Origin: Pseudoscleropodium purum
Lineage: Eukaryota > Streptophyta > Bryopsida > Hypnales > Brachytheciaceae
DNA length: 64,000 bases
Assembly (NCBI GenBank): GCA_963969395.1
Contig: OZ017800.1
Span: forward strand, 11,750,479 to 11,814,478
Reading direction: 5' to 3'
Position 1 is the first letter of the stretch; each line of letters starts with the position of its first letter. The notes below the pieces were generated by a model. It had not been told where the DNA came from. It saw only the letters and a list, made by a program, of their open reading frames with translations, and did not search any database. A program made the translations under genes and the position numbers. Below are positions 11,610 through 23,995 of this stretch, piece after piece.

Positions 11610-12925
11610 AGTATCAAATTTGTGGAATATGTGCAAGCTATCCCCTAAAAATTTTCAACCATGTTTTTGCCAAAAATGCTCTAAAACTGTCATTTCTTGT
11701 TCAATTTTCAATTTTTAGAAAAGAAACATTTTTGGACACATGTAACTGTAGGGTCTTGTAGTACACTAGCTTGAAGTTTTTTTTAATTCAAAACTTTCCA
11801 CTGTGTAGATTGCAAGATATTAGCATTTGAAGTAACAAAATTTTTTTTTTTTCTTTGCAATAAGTTGGGCAACTACACTTCACAAGGTCACATTTATATG
11901 AAAAAATGTTCAAAATAGTGTGTTTCTTTAGACTCATTCTTCAAGGCTTGTTGGCTATATGCTTGTAAAGTTTTAAATCATTTGAAATTATACAACATAC
12001 AAGAAAAAAATAGTAACTAGAAAGATGTAGAATATGACTCAAAATACTTAAATTGTTAACAATTTATTTATGAAATTGAAAAATGCTAATTCCCATGATT
12101 GTAATGTTGTAATAAGAATATTCACTTAATATTTTATTTTTTTCAAAAATTTTAAAAATTGAATTCAATAAAAGACTTCAAAGTTTATTTTGGATTAGAG
12201 AATCTATATTTGTTGGCAAACTGAATCACCTCATAACTTTTTTGACTCATTAATCAAAATAGAATATTTCAAAGTAGTTTATAAATATATAATTCTAGAA
12301 AACCAATTTCAAAATTTTATTTATTTTTTAAATAATTTTTTCAAATTTACCCAAACTACTCAAGGTGAGAATCAAACTATATGTACGACCATAACTTTTG
12401 ACTCATATTTCCAAATTCCTGAAATCTAGTGTACATGAAAGCATGGTTGTCATAATGGGCGAGTTAGGGTCATCAGACGGGACGGACAGATGGGCAAACC
12501 GGACCAGATGGACGAACGGTTCGGACAGCTTTAATTTTGTAACTTGTGCAATTTTGCGAAATCCAAGGCACGGACGTCTTTAGGGTTTAGGTCAGGGCGC
12601 GGACTTCACTGTCAACGTCAGGGCATGGACGATCTCGTCCGCACCCAGCATGTTCCTTAATCCACATGGCATCCACGTGGCCTATTTTTCCGTTATCAGA
12701 AAGTCAACTATGTGTTGACTGTATCGGACGGGTGGGACCTCTAACGGACGGGCGAACCGGACATCTGTCCACTATGACAACCATGCATAAAAGATATTCT
12801 TCATCTACACCAACTATTAAAATTTGGGCAAAAAACATTGAAATCTCTAATTGCACAGACCTACCCTAAATTTCTATGTTGCCAAATTCTATGCAACTCT
12901 TGGTCCTTTAGGGGTTAACAAAATT
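11610..12925 (+). repeat. Dispersed repeat copy, interrupted by a MITE
   Basis: Aligns by eye, in order and strand, with 40560-41495. Shared landmarks are 'ttcacaaggtcacattt', 'ttgcaagatattagc', 'attgaattcaata.a.acttcaaagtttattttgga', 'ccataacttttgactcata', 'gatattcttcatc.acacc' and 'cttggtccttta'. The copy at 40.6 kb lacks the MITE at 12442-12785, so it serves as an empty site. No coding capacity is visible. Confidence 0.8.
12442..12785. mobile_element. hAT-like MITE, 344 bp, with 8-bp target duplication
   Basis: Terminal inverted repeats are CATGGTTGTCATA at the left and its exact reverse complement at the right. The flanking octamers are CATGAAAG (12434-12441) and CATAAAAG (12786-12793), 7 of 8 identical, as expected for an 8-bp hAT target duplication. 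The homologous repeat at 41.37 kb reads straight through with a single CATTAGAG. The interior is more GC-rich than its surroundings and has repeated GGACGG/GGACAG words near both ends, like hAT subterminal repeats. There is no transposase, so the element is non-autonomous. The frames crossing it (12398-12869) are not genes. Confidence 0.85.
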
Positions 12926-15900
12926 GAACTTCAATTTCGTTAAATTGATGATGTTCCTATTACTTTGGAGTGCTTTAAATTGCACAGTTTGAAACCAAAA
13001 TCTTTTTATGTCCTAGTTTGTGGTTTGAATTTAGACCTTTGTGAAGATATATGTACTAGTTTTTGGTATGAAGAATATTGCCAATTTAATGAAATTGATG
13101 TAATCAATATTAAATTGAATTTAAAAAATGTATGAAAGTAAATGACTTCAAGTAGATGAAAATGAGATAAAAATAGGATGAATTGAATTAAAATATTTGA
13201 AATGATATGAAAATAGTACATATTGCATTATAATAATGATATTATGTATTTATTATAATAATTACTATCTCATCAAATGTCCATTTATAAAACAATTGGA
13301 ATATGGCTAGGTAATGATAAAATAAAAAATTAACTCACGCTTCTTGAAAATTTGACACAAGATGGAGAGAATTAAATCTTTGTAAGAATTACAAAAATTA
13401 TTCAATCACATGCCCCCCAAAGATATATTATCCAAAAAAATCCAAACAATTTTAGCATATTTTGCTACATTATTCATCTACTTTTAAAAAATTTCAAGTA
13501 GGTAATTAACATGATACAATATATAATTGTAAGAAGAAAAATGTAAAAGAAAAATCTCATTGTATTAAAAATCATCAAAAGATACCTAGATTGTAATGTA
13601 TTGCCAATTTGCTTGGGCACCCCCCATATATTATAGGGTGATTTAGAATAAGATAGACCCCTTTAGTTACTTGCTTTTCAATTTTGCAAAAGTATAATAA
13701 GATATAATATTCTATAGTGTAGAGCAAAAATTTTACTCTAAGAAGATTAAAAGCATGTTGACTAGGTCTTACATGAAAGAAAATAATTTTTTTTCATTGC
13801 TTGAACATCATTAGAAGAAATCTAAGGGCTTTGAAAGCCTATTTTGGGCCTGTTCCCTTGCAACTATTTCCTATAGCGAGGAGAACGGCCTGCTGTCAAA
13901 AAAATATTCAAAAATATAAATAAATAAATATAATCTCCAAATGCAAATAAATTAATCTAATTTAATTTAATTTGGACAATGACATGGCAGGGTCTTGTCC
14001 ACGTTAGTAGTACAAATCCCAATTGCAACAATATAGTTTCCAACTTGATAACTCACAGTTTCTTTAAGCCCTCAAATTTCTTCTAATGTATAATCCTTCA
14101 ATTGATAAAATGGCAAATGGAATGAAATTTTTTACACACTTCCACGGTGGTCTACTATATATGTATGTGTGTGTATATGTATGGTTGAAGATTAAAAAAA
14201 AGGGTTTTATTTTCAATTTTAGTCAATGTGCTCTAAGATGGCAATTTTTTATAGTTTTTTTTTAAACTACGCTTGCCCTTTAAGAATTAATGTGTTTTAT
14301 AGCTTCACATAAATTCAAAAAATTTGTACAAGATAATTATTACTGTAAAAGCACACAACTAGAACTATTTAAGTAATAAAAATTGTAATGTGTACAAATT
14401 TCATAAATTGGTTTGATTTGAAGGTCAAATTTGGATGGCCATTAAAGCTCTCAATTGATATCTAAAAACTAAGAGTATTACACATTTGAGGTTTAAAACA
14501 ATCTTGTAGAAAGGCATCAATTTAATATAATTTGCCCTCACCTCAATTTGGAGTCCATTTTTATACAAATGCTAGTCATCCATTGGATTAGAATAGACAT
14601 ATATTAATCTTCCATAATATGGGTTTCCTTTAGCATGAACTTTTTTATCAGCTTCACTTGTAAACCTTTAATTGAGCATGGTTGCATAAGATGCAACCAT
14701 CAAGTTTGTATCTAAGAACATGAAAATACAACCTCATCATAGAAATAACATCCTTTGCCATGCCTTTGGCTCAGCATAGTATTTTTTTTATTAAGACTCT
14801 ACTTCCAATCAAGGAGTTTTTGTCATTTATTTTAGGCAATGTAGGCAATGGTCTTCACCAAAGTAATGCAATTGTTTCCATTTATATAAATGAATGAAAC
14901 ATGAAAAATGCAAAGGAAATTTAAATTATTCATCAAAAGGAATGTACATTCATCCAAAAAGGAGCAATATTGTCCGAACAAAATGGAACTGAATTTACCG
15001 ATTTCATCCACTGAAAATGGGGTAATACATTGCCTTACATTCCCTCCAAAAAAACGCTGCTTCCAAGCTCCCTAGTTGTCCACTTTAACGAACTTGACGG
15101 CTTATTGATGTGCAGCTCTGTATTCGTGTTGTGACTAGAATGACCAACACTGCATTTTTAGTGTTCTGGAGGAGCTGTGCCTTGCAAAATTGTGGTCATT
15201 AGAACATCCAAAATTACATACTCTTCTGTAAAGTCTCAATACATTGAATGCTGCCAATCAATTCTCTAGATACTTACTTTTCTGAAGGATTTTAATTTGT
15301 GCTTCCAAGCTTGACTTCAATTTCAAGGTTTCCAGACGTGTACTAATACTGAATTTCGGTAAGTTCCGTTACAACGTGCTTCTGAATTCCTGTCAAATTC
15401 CACATCGATCGATCGATCCGTCCATCCATCCACACCAAGTGCATTTTAATTTCTGATCCGGAGCAAATTATATAAACCAAGACTCTATGATCGATCATCC
15501 CAGCTAGCAATTAATTTCGGAACCACCATGACGTCCTGATTTCAACTTGCAAACCTTAAATGTAATACATTTCCACCAGACTCTGAAAAACATCTTACAA
15601 TTTTAAAACGAGAACTGCAACCTTGGCTCAACCACAGGCTTCCAACAGTTTCACGCCGTGGTGCATGAACACAGAAATGATAGTTGCCTCCGATCGGTGT
15701 TGGTACTTCGGATGAATCCGATCCTTCACCATCGATCGATCTCATGTCACCGTTAACAACTAATCCCGTCCTCCTTCTAACCTGTCTAAAGTTTTTCTCC
15801 GCGTCTTGTTGGCATTTTAGATGCAATTTTTGGAATCCTTATGAAGAAACTATCAACTTTCAAGTACTGAAAATAGGTGCGCTTGAGAGCTAGAAGACTG

Positions 15901-16619
15901 AACATTTTAGCCAAGAATGTGTGTGAGGTTCCGGTTTTAGGAACAGGTCACAACTAGCTAGCTAGTGCAGAGTGACGTAATTTGAAAGCTTGAATTTGAA
16001 CTTGGTTATCAATCTTGAAAGCTTGAAAGCTTGACAAGGCATAATGGAAGTCACAGTTTTCATTGTCATCGACATATATCGCTCGGGACGTGATGGATTC
16101 ATCAATTGGCAGGCAGTTACTCATGACGACGGATACCATGTTGGGGAGGGGGGTCGGCAATCAACCAGCTATGATTTCCAACTCTTTTTCTTTCCTCTTT
16201 GTCTGTCTGTTGGCAAACCATGATTTCCAACCTGAATGTGAAGCCACGTTGGCCATTAAAATTCAAGATCGCTCAATTGATATTATTCACCAGAAGTTAC
16301 TGAAACACATTCATTTCAACGTCACTCTCTCAGTGTGTTACGTAATGGCAACAGCACTAGTTAGCAAGTGGGTGGAAGTCGTCATCACTTCGATCGGTAG
16401 CTATCATTCCATTTCCTTTACTTCCTCTCAACAAACAGCCTTGCATTGCAATGCATCGCATTACACTACAATTATACTACAATTACACTACAATTACACT
16501 ACAATTACATTGCATTACATTACATTACCCTTGCTTTCAATAGGAGAGTTATATATGTATAATAGTGGCTTTCACAATAATACGAACTCATTCAATTAGC
16601 TGAGAAAAAAATTAAAACT
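12926..16619. other. AT-rich intergenic DNA, no supported gene
   Basis: Very AT-rich to about 15.0 kb, then more mixed with GATC-rich words around 15400. A minus-strand frame at 15542-15826 and a 178-codon plus frame at 16063-16599 resemble nothing known. The latter ends in low-complexity TTACA repeats. Confidence 0.5.
16461..16530. repeat. (ATTAC/ACTACA)n low-complexity run
   Basis: Imperfect repeats of 'attacactaca' and 'cattacattacatt' follow one another for about 70 bp. Confidence 0.85.
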
Positions 16620-17900
16620 AAGTGGCATTGAATCCGCGGTGTTTAACACTAGTCTGACTCGATCTGAGCTAGTGCAATTGAACGTGATGTCTTTGTGACT
16701 TCAGCGTTCAATTTGCGAAGCTTCAAATCATGGAGTGCAATCACTAATTAATTAAGTGAGAGTGAATTTTTCTGAAAATACCGTTGAAGAGTGTTAATGG
16801 AGTTATGGAGAGATTCCTGCACCGACTATTTATGGAGCTAACTTAGTTCGCTCTTAACTACGTTAAGTTAAGTGTTATGCAGCCCTGATCTTAACGAAAT
16901 CTGAGGTTTCTCTATTCTATTAAATTGGGAGAATTAAAGGAGAAGAATGATCCATTTACTGAGGATTTACTCCGCTGGTACTAACGAATTGACGTAAGCT
17001 CCTGCAGTTATACATGCACTTCACAATCAATATAATCAATTCACTGATGGAACTGAAGCTTAAATGTTAATGGGTCATCAAAGGGACTAACTTAATTGAA
17101 ATTAAAATGCATGCATGGGTGTTTGTTAATCAAGTAATAAAGAATGGGAGTTCTAAGGCTCACTGTAACACGCTTTATTTAACCCTCTGCACAACACTAA
17201 CTTAAACTTAACTAAAGGAGCGGAGCATTAACCGATAACCACCGGCATTTATCTTCTCTAACTTAGGTTTGGTAATAGATTGCACGCCTTGATTATTGAT
17301 GAGTGAGTTTAAGTGAAGTGGTTTGGTATTGGCAGAATTTCACTCAGTGGGATTTTAAGTTAAGATTTGGATTAGTTTTAGTAATAATAAGAGTGAGATT
17401 GACAGTTAAGTTAATTGATGATAAAAATTTAAAAAAAGGAACTGAAACCTCTTCAATTCGTTTAACTTAATTACAGAAACATCGTCAGAAAAAAAATGGA
17501 ATATTATGCTGCTGCCAGGACTCCTGAGCATGCACATTTACTGATTCTGTTTTGTAATGATACCTCTCCAAACAAAAAAACGCTTTGAGTTAAGTAGGGT
17601 TTTCCTTTCTTCTTTTTGAAAGATGGTTTCATTGCATAAGCTTAACTTAAATGCGTTAAGTTAGGGTTTTCTGATTTCTGCTTCCTATCCAAAAAAATTC
17701 TGCAAATCAAATTACTTATCATACCCTAACTTCCTTCAATCACTGCCTCAGTTAAATTATGTGGCTTTACTCACCATTGAAGAGCTCTTATTAGAGATTG
17801 ATCAACAAGTTTGGGTGTAAGTTAAAGTTATATTATGAATCAGATGAAGGCTTTTATTTGGGCGTCTTCAAATTCCTACAGAGACAGATCAATAGAACAA
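16620..17900. repeat. Segment dense in TTAAGTTAA / TTAACTTAA words
   Basis: At least a dozen copies of the words 'taacttaa', 'ttaagtta' or close variants occur on both strands, for example near 16860, 17100, 17200, 17355, 17405, 17460, 17640 and 17660. Spacing is irregular. There is no gene here that I can support. The same word family recurs near 28.2-28.6 and 50.8-51.0 kb. Confidence 0.45.
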
Positions 17901-18332
17901 TTCAGTGTGACGAAGTAAAATCAATACCCATATTGAATGGGGTTGTTACTCCTAGTTCCATTGAATGAATTTGCTCAATGCAATGGAAAAAACAACTGAA
18001 TGGTGTTAATATGGGGCCTTGAAAAACTAACTGAAGGTTTAAGGGGACTAGTTTTTATCTTATTGTGGAAATTATTGGTGATGAATTACAGATTATCATA
18101 GCAATTTCATAAATGGTAGTTATAATTATCTATTTATGAATGATATTGGAATTCATATTATTTATATATACTGCGTATTACATTTTCTTGTCATAATTTT
18201 ACTTGTTTTCAAATAAAATCTAAAACATGTCAATCTTTAAAGAGCTTCTTAGATTTGAAAAAAATAGAATAATTGTATTTGCACTAGGGGCTAGGGGTGC
18301 TAATAGCAAGGTGAATCTAAGTCTAAAGGTGA

Positions 18333-18371
18333 GTATATATATGTATATATGTATATATATATATATATATA
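18333..18371. repeat. (AT)n microsatellite
   Basis: Alternating TA with two G interruptions over about 39 bp. Confidence 0.95.
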
Positions 18372-18877
18372 ATTGTGTTTAAGAAAAGACAATCACAAAA
18401 GGTCTTTTTTATTGTTTCATTTGATAAAATTGAGGAAAAAGAATATTTTAATTTTAATTTTAAAATATATGTAGTTTCAATATGAAATATCTTTGTAATG
18501 TACAATGATATCTATAGAGCTCATACATTTATTCAAGTAGAATTTATTTGCAATTTAATTATTTTTTATATTGATATCCATATTGTTTCAAATGTAATGA
18601 AATAACAATAAAGTTGAAATTTTTTTGTTGATGGACAAAAAAATTTATAATTATTAGTAGATTGATATTTATTCTGCTATTAGGGCCAATACCTTATACA
18701 ATATATTTCCATATATAATATTGGTGTTGAAGTATGTGTGAGAAGTATTTGCAATATTTGATAGATATGCAATCGTTGAGTTGAAAAGACTCACTATCAT
18801 CATCTAACATGTAACCTTCCAATTGACACAATTGACCACTTTTTTCTTTTTGTGAAACATTCTTTAGATATTGTAGG

Positions 18878-19893
18878 ATAATTGCAAGAAATACTTATAC
18901 TACTGGGTGGTTACTTTTTGGAACCCCTATATGTCTTGATTGTAATTGTATCCCTTATTTTTCAGAAATTAAAAAAAAAATCATTTTATATTTAAAATTC
19001 AATTTTGTTCATTTGTCACACTTTGACGTTTAGGGTTTTTTAGTACTATTGAGCAATTTAAATTAATGATTTTTAGTTGAAATTTCTATGGTATATTCTC
19101 CTAATAGATAAACATGTTCCTACCAAAGATCATCTAAAAATACATTATTTTATAGCCTCCACAATTGTGCAAATAGACCTCCCTTGCGCGTGCATTTCTA
19201 AACATTAGAGATGGTTTTGACTTCATTTTTTTGGTCAAATCTCATCACCAAGAAGTCCTCCCAAATGGCCAATTTTGAGTTTTTTTCAAAATTGTTTTTC
19301 CTATTTTCTACAAATAAAAATGTAGAGAGATGCATTTTCTAAAACAATCCAAACCCCCCAAATAGTCATTTTGGTTATCCCGAAAAATACATCTCTCCAC
19401 ATTTTTATTTGTAGAAAATAGGAAAAACAATTTTGAACAAAATCAAAATTGGCCATTTGGGAGGACTTCTTGGTGATGAGATTTGACCAAAAAAATGAAG
19501 TCAAAACCATCTCTAATGTTTAGAAATGCACGCGCAAGGGAGGTCTATTTGCACAATTGTGGAGGCTATAAAATAATGTATTTTTAGATGATCTTTGGTA
19601 GGAACATGTTTATCTATTAGGAGAATATACCATAGAAATTTCAACTAAAAATCATTAATTTAAATTGCTCAATAGTACTAAAAAACCCTAAACGTCAAAG
19701 TGTGACAAATGAACAAAATTGAATTTTAAATATAAAATGATTTTTTTTTTTAATTTTTGAAAAATAAGGGATACAATTACAATCAAGACATTTCAAAAGT
19801 GATTTTTTGGGTTTTGGCATTGAACCTAGAAATCAAAAGTTATAGCAGTCCCAAAAAAAACGCAACCTAGTAGTATAAGTGTTTCTTGCAATC
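18878..19893. repeat. 1-kb foldback: long inverted repeat with about 460/510-bp arms
   Basis: The left arm (18878-19340) and right arm (19382-19893) are near-identical reverse complements around a spacer of about 41 bp. Blocks such as 'aagaagtcctcccaaatggccaatttt' and 'cctcccttgcgcgtgcatttctaaacatt' match their mirror images without visible gaps. The right arm keeps about 50 bp around 19795-19855 that the left arm lacks, and that segment is also present in the monomer at 1.1-1.7 kb. No transposase is visible. It could be a foldback element or a head-to-head inverted duplication of a dispersed repeat. A transcript through it would form a long double-stranded hairpin. Confidence 0.88.
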
Positions 19894-21060
19894 ACCATGT
19901 AATAGATTTTTCTAAAAATTGAGTGACAAAAGAGATTTTCTGTAAAAGATAGCAAATTCTACACATGTATTTTTTTAAATATACACATGAAAGGACTCTT
20001 GTATAAACTTGCCTTCAAATTTGTCCTCAAAAAGTCGCACTACTACAAAGAGCAAAGCTAGTGTATACTAACTCACATAGGAATTACTAGGAAGGTGAGG
20101 TGTATAAAAACTTCCCTTGCTCTAGAAGCATCCTCTAACATTGTAGAACATATTAGAGTTTTCAATGTACTTATGTAAATACTTCAAGATAGGAACATGT
20201 TTAGAAAACCTTTGGTCTTAATCGTGTAAATTCACAAAAAAAATTGAATAAAAAATTGAAAAATATGAATCAATGTAGGTTGCTTGTTGATTCTAGTTGC
20301 TCCTAGTGGTCCTTCTTAAAAGAGTAGTCAAAAAATTATTTGAAGGAAAATTTCCTTAGAAAATATGAAAAAAAGTTTAGAATTACACTTAATAGACACC
20401 CCACCTTGTACATTGAAAAATGCATGTCCTTCCAACTTGTTGGCTTGAAAAGAAAATCTTTGGTAATGTTGGAGTTTCATTACAGTAAATGTTCTTGGCT
20501 AGCTATAAACTTGTATGAAACTTAAGGAATGAAATTATTTTACTATATATTATAACAAATGCAATAAAAATATGTTTTTGCCAAAAATTGTATTATAGCT
20601 ATCTAAATTACAAAAAATATTTTTCAAAATTCACAAGAATTGGTAGCCTCCACTAAATTATTAGAACCACCCTAGTAGAAAAATAATGCAAAAAAAATAT
20701 TAATTTGAGCAATTGAAATGTTTGAATAAAGGATTGGAGATCTTCTTTATCTAACTAAATTAGCTTCAATGTTAATCTAAATTTTTAGGTGTAGTGACTT
20801 GAAATGACTCCTATCTAAAAGTATTCCTATCTAGTATACACATTATAGTTGTCAATCTATCTATAGTGACCATTTTGTGGTTTAGGATGCTTTTCCAATT
20901 TCAACTTACAAAATAATAGTACTAAAATTCATTAGAGATCAAAACTATCATGCAAGACCTCCTCTTTTACACAAATTTTCAAAAATGAACATGTTGGCAG
21001 TTCTATTCTACATAGAAAGATTCTCTATCATCCATCGGACACTTCAAGGTAAACTACCCC
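19894..21060. other. AT-rich intergenic DNA
   Basis: No gene or RNA gene is recognised. The reading frame at 20340-20525 has random-looking composition. Confidence 0.5.
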
Positions 21061-21185
21061 ATTCCAGTCCAAATGGGAGCAAGCTCATTGTGAGCAAGCC
21101 CATCGTAGACAAAATTGTGTTTTTGAAATGTATATCACTAATATAATTCTGCCCACAATAGTCTTGCTCCCATTTGGACTGGAAT
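21061..21185. mobile_element. Short MITE-like element with 23-bp perfect terminal inverted repeats
   Basis: The left terminus (21061-21083) is the exact reverse complement of the right terminus (21163-21185); the key word is TCCAAATGGGAGCAAG. The inner sequence continues as an imperfect inverted repeat. A diverged, truncated copy in the opposite orientation lies near 26782. The target duplication is not clear, so the superfamily is not assigned. Confidence 0.75.
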
Positions 21186-23929
21186 AGGACAAGTGACCTT
21201 AGTGTTTGCAACGTCCGATTAGGGTTTAAGCTTTATCAGTTGATAGAGCTTGCAATTTAGAGACGAGGCTCACTCGGGAGATCCAGACAAGCTTGATGGG
21301 GCATATTTTTCACATGGGGACCAAAGGCTACTCGAGCTCTTTTTTTTTTTTTCCTCTTATTTTACCTCCCAACGCTCGAATGAACGACGGTTGCGTTCTC
21401 ATATCATTCCAGTGCCTGACTTCAATGCCCACACTTGTGTTCCAGCAGAACTAATAAAGGGAGAGAGGCAGTGAATGCTGCACTTGCGATCGAGCATGTA
21501 CTTAAAACTTAAATGAAAGGAAGTGAGAAACTCAAGCGAGCCCCATGATTTGGAGCCTCACTTCGCCTCACTTTGGAATTGAATTGAAAGCATACCCCGC
21601 CCCCCCCCCGCATGTTGCTGCAAATGAAATGAATTGAAATGAGTGGTTGCTGTTTTTTTGTGCATAAGATTGGTGTTATAAGTGTTAAATAATCGTAACC
21701 ACAAAGTTTACATGGACAACACCAAATCTCACTCAGTGGCGACATCAATACGAAACAAATAATTGCACATCAAAATTATTACATGGAATGAAATGGAACT
21801 GAACAGAATGGACTGGATTCAATTGAATTCAATGGGATTCAATTCAAAGCTGCTGTGAAGTTTGAACTCGTGTTATGACGGAGATTCAAGTGTTTTTTCT
21901 GTGTCAACCCAACATGGCCTTACCACTGACTACTACTGACTGTTTGTTTGGAAAAAGCATGATTGTGCACTTGAGACAAATTTGAAATCATCGATGATGT
22001 TTTTTTTTGTTTTTTTTGGACGCAAATGAAAGTCGATGATGTTCTTTGCTTTTTGACACGTTCCAACGAAAGTCGATGATGTTCAAGAGTGTTGTGGGGT
22101 ACCTTTTGTGAAGGTACGCTTAATTCCATTTGATGTTGGGCCTACATGTGTTTTGTCTAGTTGATTTCCAATAAAGTGGAGATCCATAGAAAAATGTATT
22201 ATGATCAAAGAAGGAAAACATCATGAAGACCTTGGTATGTGAGGTCAATCTTTGGTGTTCATATGTGTAGCTTTTGATTCATCATACTTATATAATTTTA
22301 TTGATGATAAGAAACATAATAAAGGAAGGTATCTTATGGTGTAAGATGGATACCCTAAAACTGCTTTTCTTATTGACAAGTGAAAGGAGATTCTAACACA
22401 CTAAAAAATGCGACATTTGCATATTATATATAAAAGTTATGAAGTTAGGGTACGAATTTGGAAGTATCCATCTTACTTTATATAGAGACTACGTGAATCC
22501 AAATTTGGATTCTCTTTATTAATATTGGTTGTTAAAGGGTTTTTAAAAAAAAAAATTATGTGCATTTAGAAATTGCAAATTGTGTCAAATGAGTGAAGTG
22601 CAAGTCCAAAAAATGTGTGTAATCTTGTACAAATGTTAAAGATTTCTTTTTACAACATTTGAACATCAATTGCATTTATTAGAACTTGATTCAATGTCAA
22701 GTCCAAGTCCTTTGGCGCTGATGTTCATGTCCTTCAACTGCTAATATGAAATACTCATATGAAAACTTTCCACAAAATTTCTTTCTCATACTTTGTAATG
22801 ACATTTTTGTAATCATACTTAGATAATAAATTCACTGTAGTTGTGCACTCAAAAAACTTATTCAAATTTTTCTATGAGCATTGCCCTCATATACAAGTGG
22901 TATACTTTTTAAAAAACAAATTGTAAGGATGTGTCTACATGTCTAGTAATCTACTTTATAGCCTCTCCATTGGAGGGGGGGAGTAGAAGAATGGTTTGGC
23001 AAAAGGTTTGTCGTGGCAAGGCTTTGAAGAGTTTCTTACTAGTTGGGAAGTTTAGGTTTTCTAAAGACCTCTTCAAACTTTGCTTATCACATTTTAAACT
23101 ATATAGCCCTGCACATTTGATGTGCATTGCATTTGATGTTGTCGAGGAAGAAGAACACTATTTTTGATGGCACTTTGTAGTCAGGGCCAAGCAAGCAAGA
23201 AGAGTGGACAACAAACAAGCATTTTTGTTAGAGTTTTTCAACAAACCAAATGAATTTATTTAACTTAAAATTTTAGTGTCAACAACAAGGAAGTGATTGC
23301 CATATCACCTGCATGGTTCATTAAGCCATTTACCATTTGAGTCCCAAGTTTTGTTGTTGCACAAAGCACTTCTCTATCGTCTATTGATGGGGGCCCAATC
23401 AAGAGGCAAGGTATAGTGGGTAGGATTCACTTGGCAATTCCCCTTCCCCATGTTATTTCCCCATACCCTAGTGGAGATGCTCTTCTGGCATATTACCTAC
23501 AAATCTAAAGCTACCATACATCTTTGTATTGTTCTTACATTCAAACCATTCTTCTACATTAGGGCTATTTTTCTTTTGGCTTTCTGATGTCAAAATACAC
23601 TAGTTCAAAATGTGGTGAAAAATGACAACAAACCACTAGGTTTTCTAAAAAAAAAACTTCAAATAAAAAAAGAAACCTAGCCCTTGAATGAAATCACTAG
23701 ATTGTGAATAAAAACAAAATTATAAATATATGATATGTGTTAATGTGATATATTCAATCCAGTATATGGATGAACATTGAAATTTGAAGCACCACTATAA
23801 CCATTTACGTCACGACTTTGGCACTTCATAAAAAAAATGAAAAAACAAACAAACCATGCTCCACATATACACACATTCTTCTCTTGGTCAGAATAATAAT
23901 ACTTCTTCTGACCCCAATTTGACCAAAGT
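21186..23929. other. Intergenic DNA, no supported gene
   Basis: Contains a poly-C run at 21600-21609 and short unrecognised frames. A segment at 22371-22440 ('caagtgaaaggagattctaa.aca...tgcgacattt') recurs at 25351-25420, so it is a fragment of a dispersed repeat. Confidence 0.5.
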
Positions 23930-23940
23930 CCAAGTTCACA

Positions 23941-23995
23941 TTGAAATATTCTGAAATATTCTAAAATATTCTAAAATAATTCTAAAATAATTCTG
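23941..23995. repeat. Short tandem array of 'gaaatattct / aaaataattct'
   Basis: Five consecutive units of 10-11 bp run before 'gcagag'. Confidence 0.85.

Noticed and set aside
12398..12869. Two short plus frames
   Set aside because: They lie across the hAT-like MITE and its host repeat.
16063..16599. 178-codon plus-strand reading frame
   Set aside because: It does not start at ATG, ends in TTACA low-complexity translation (TTIILQLHYNY...), and has no family-like motif.
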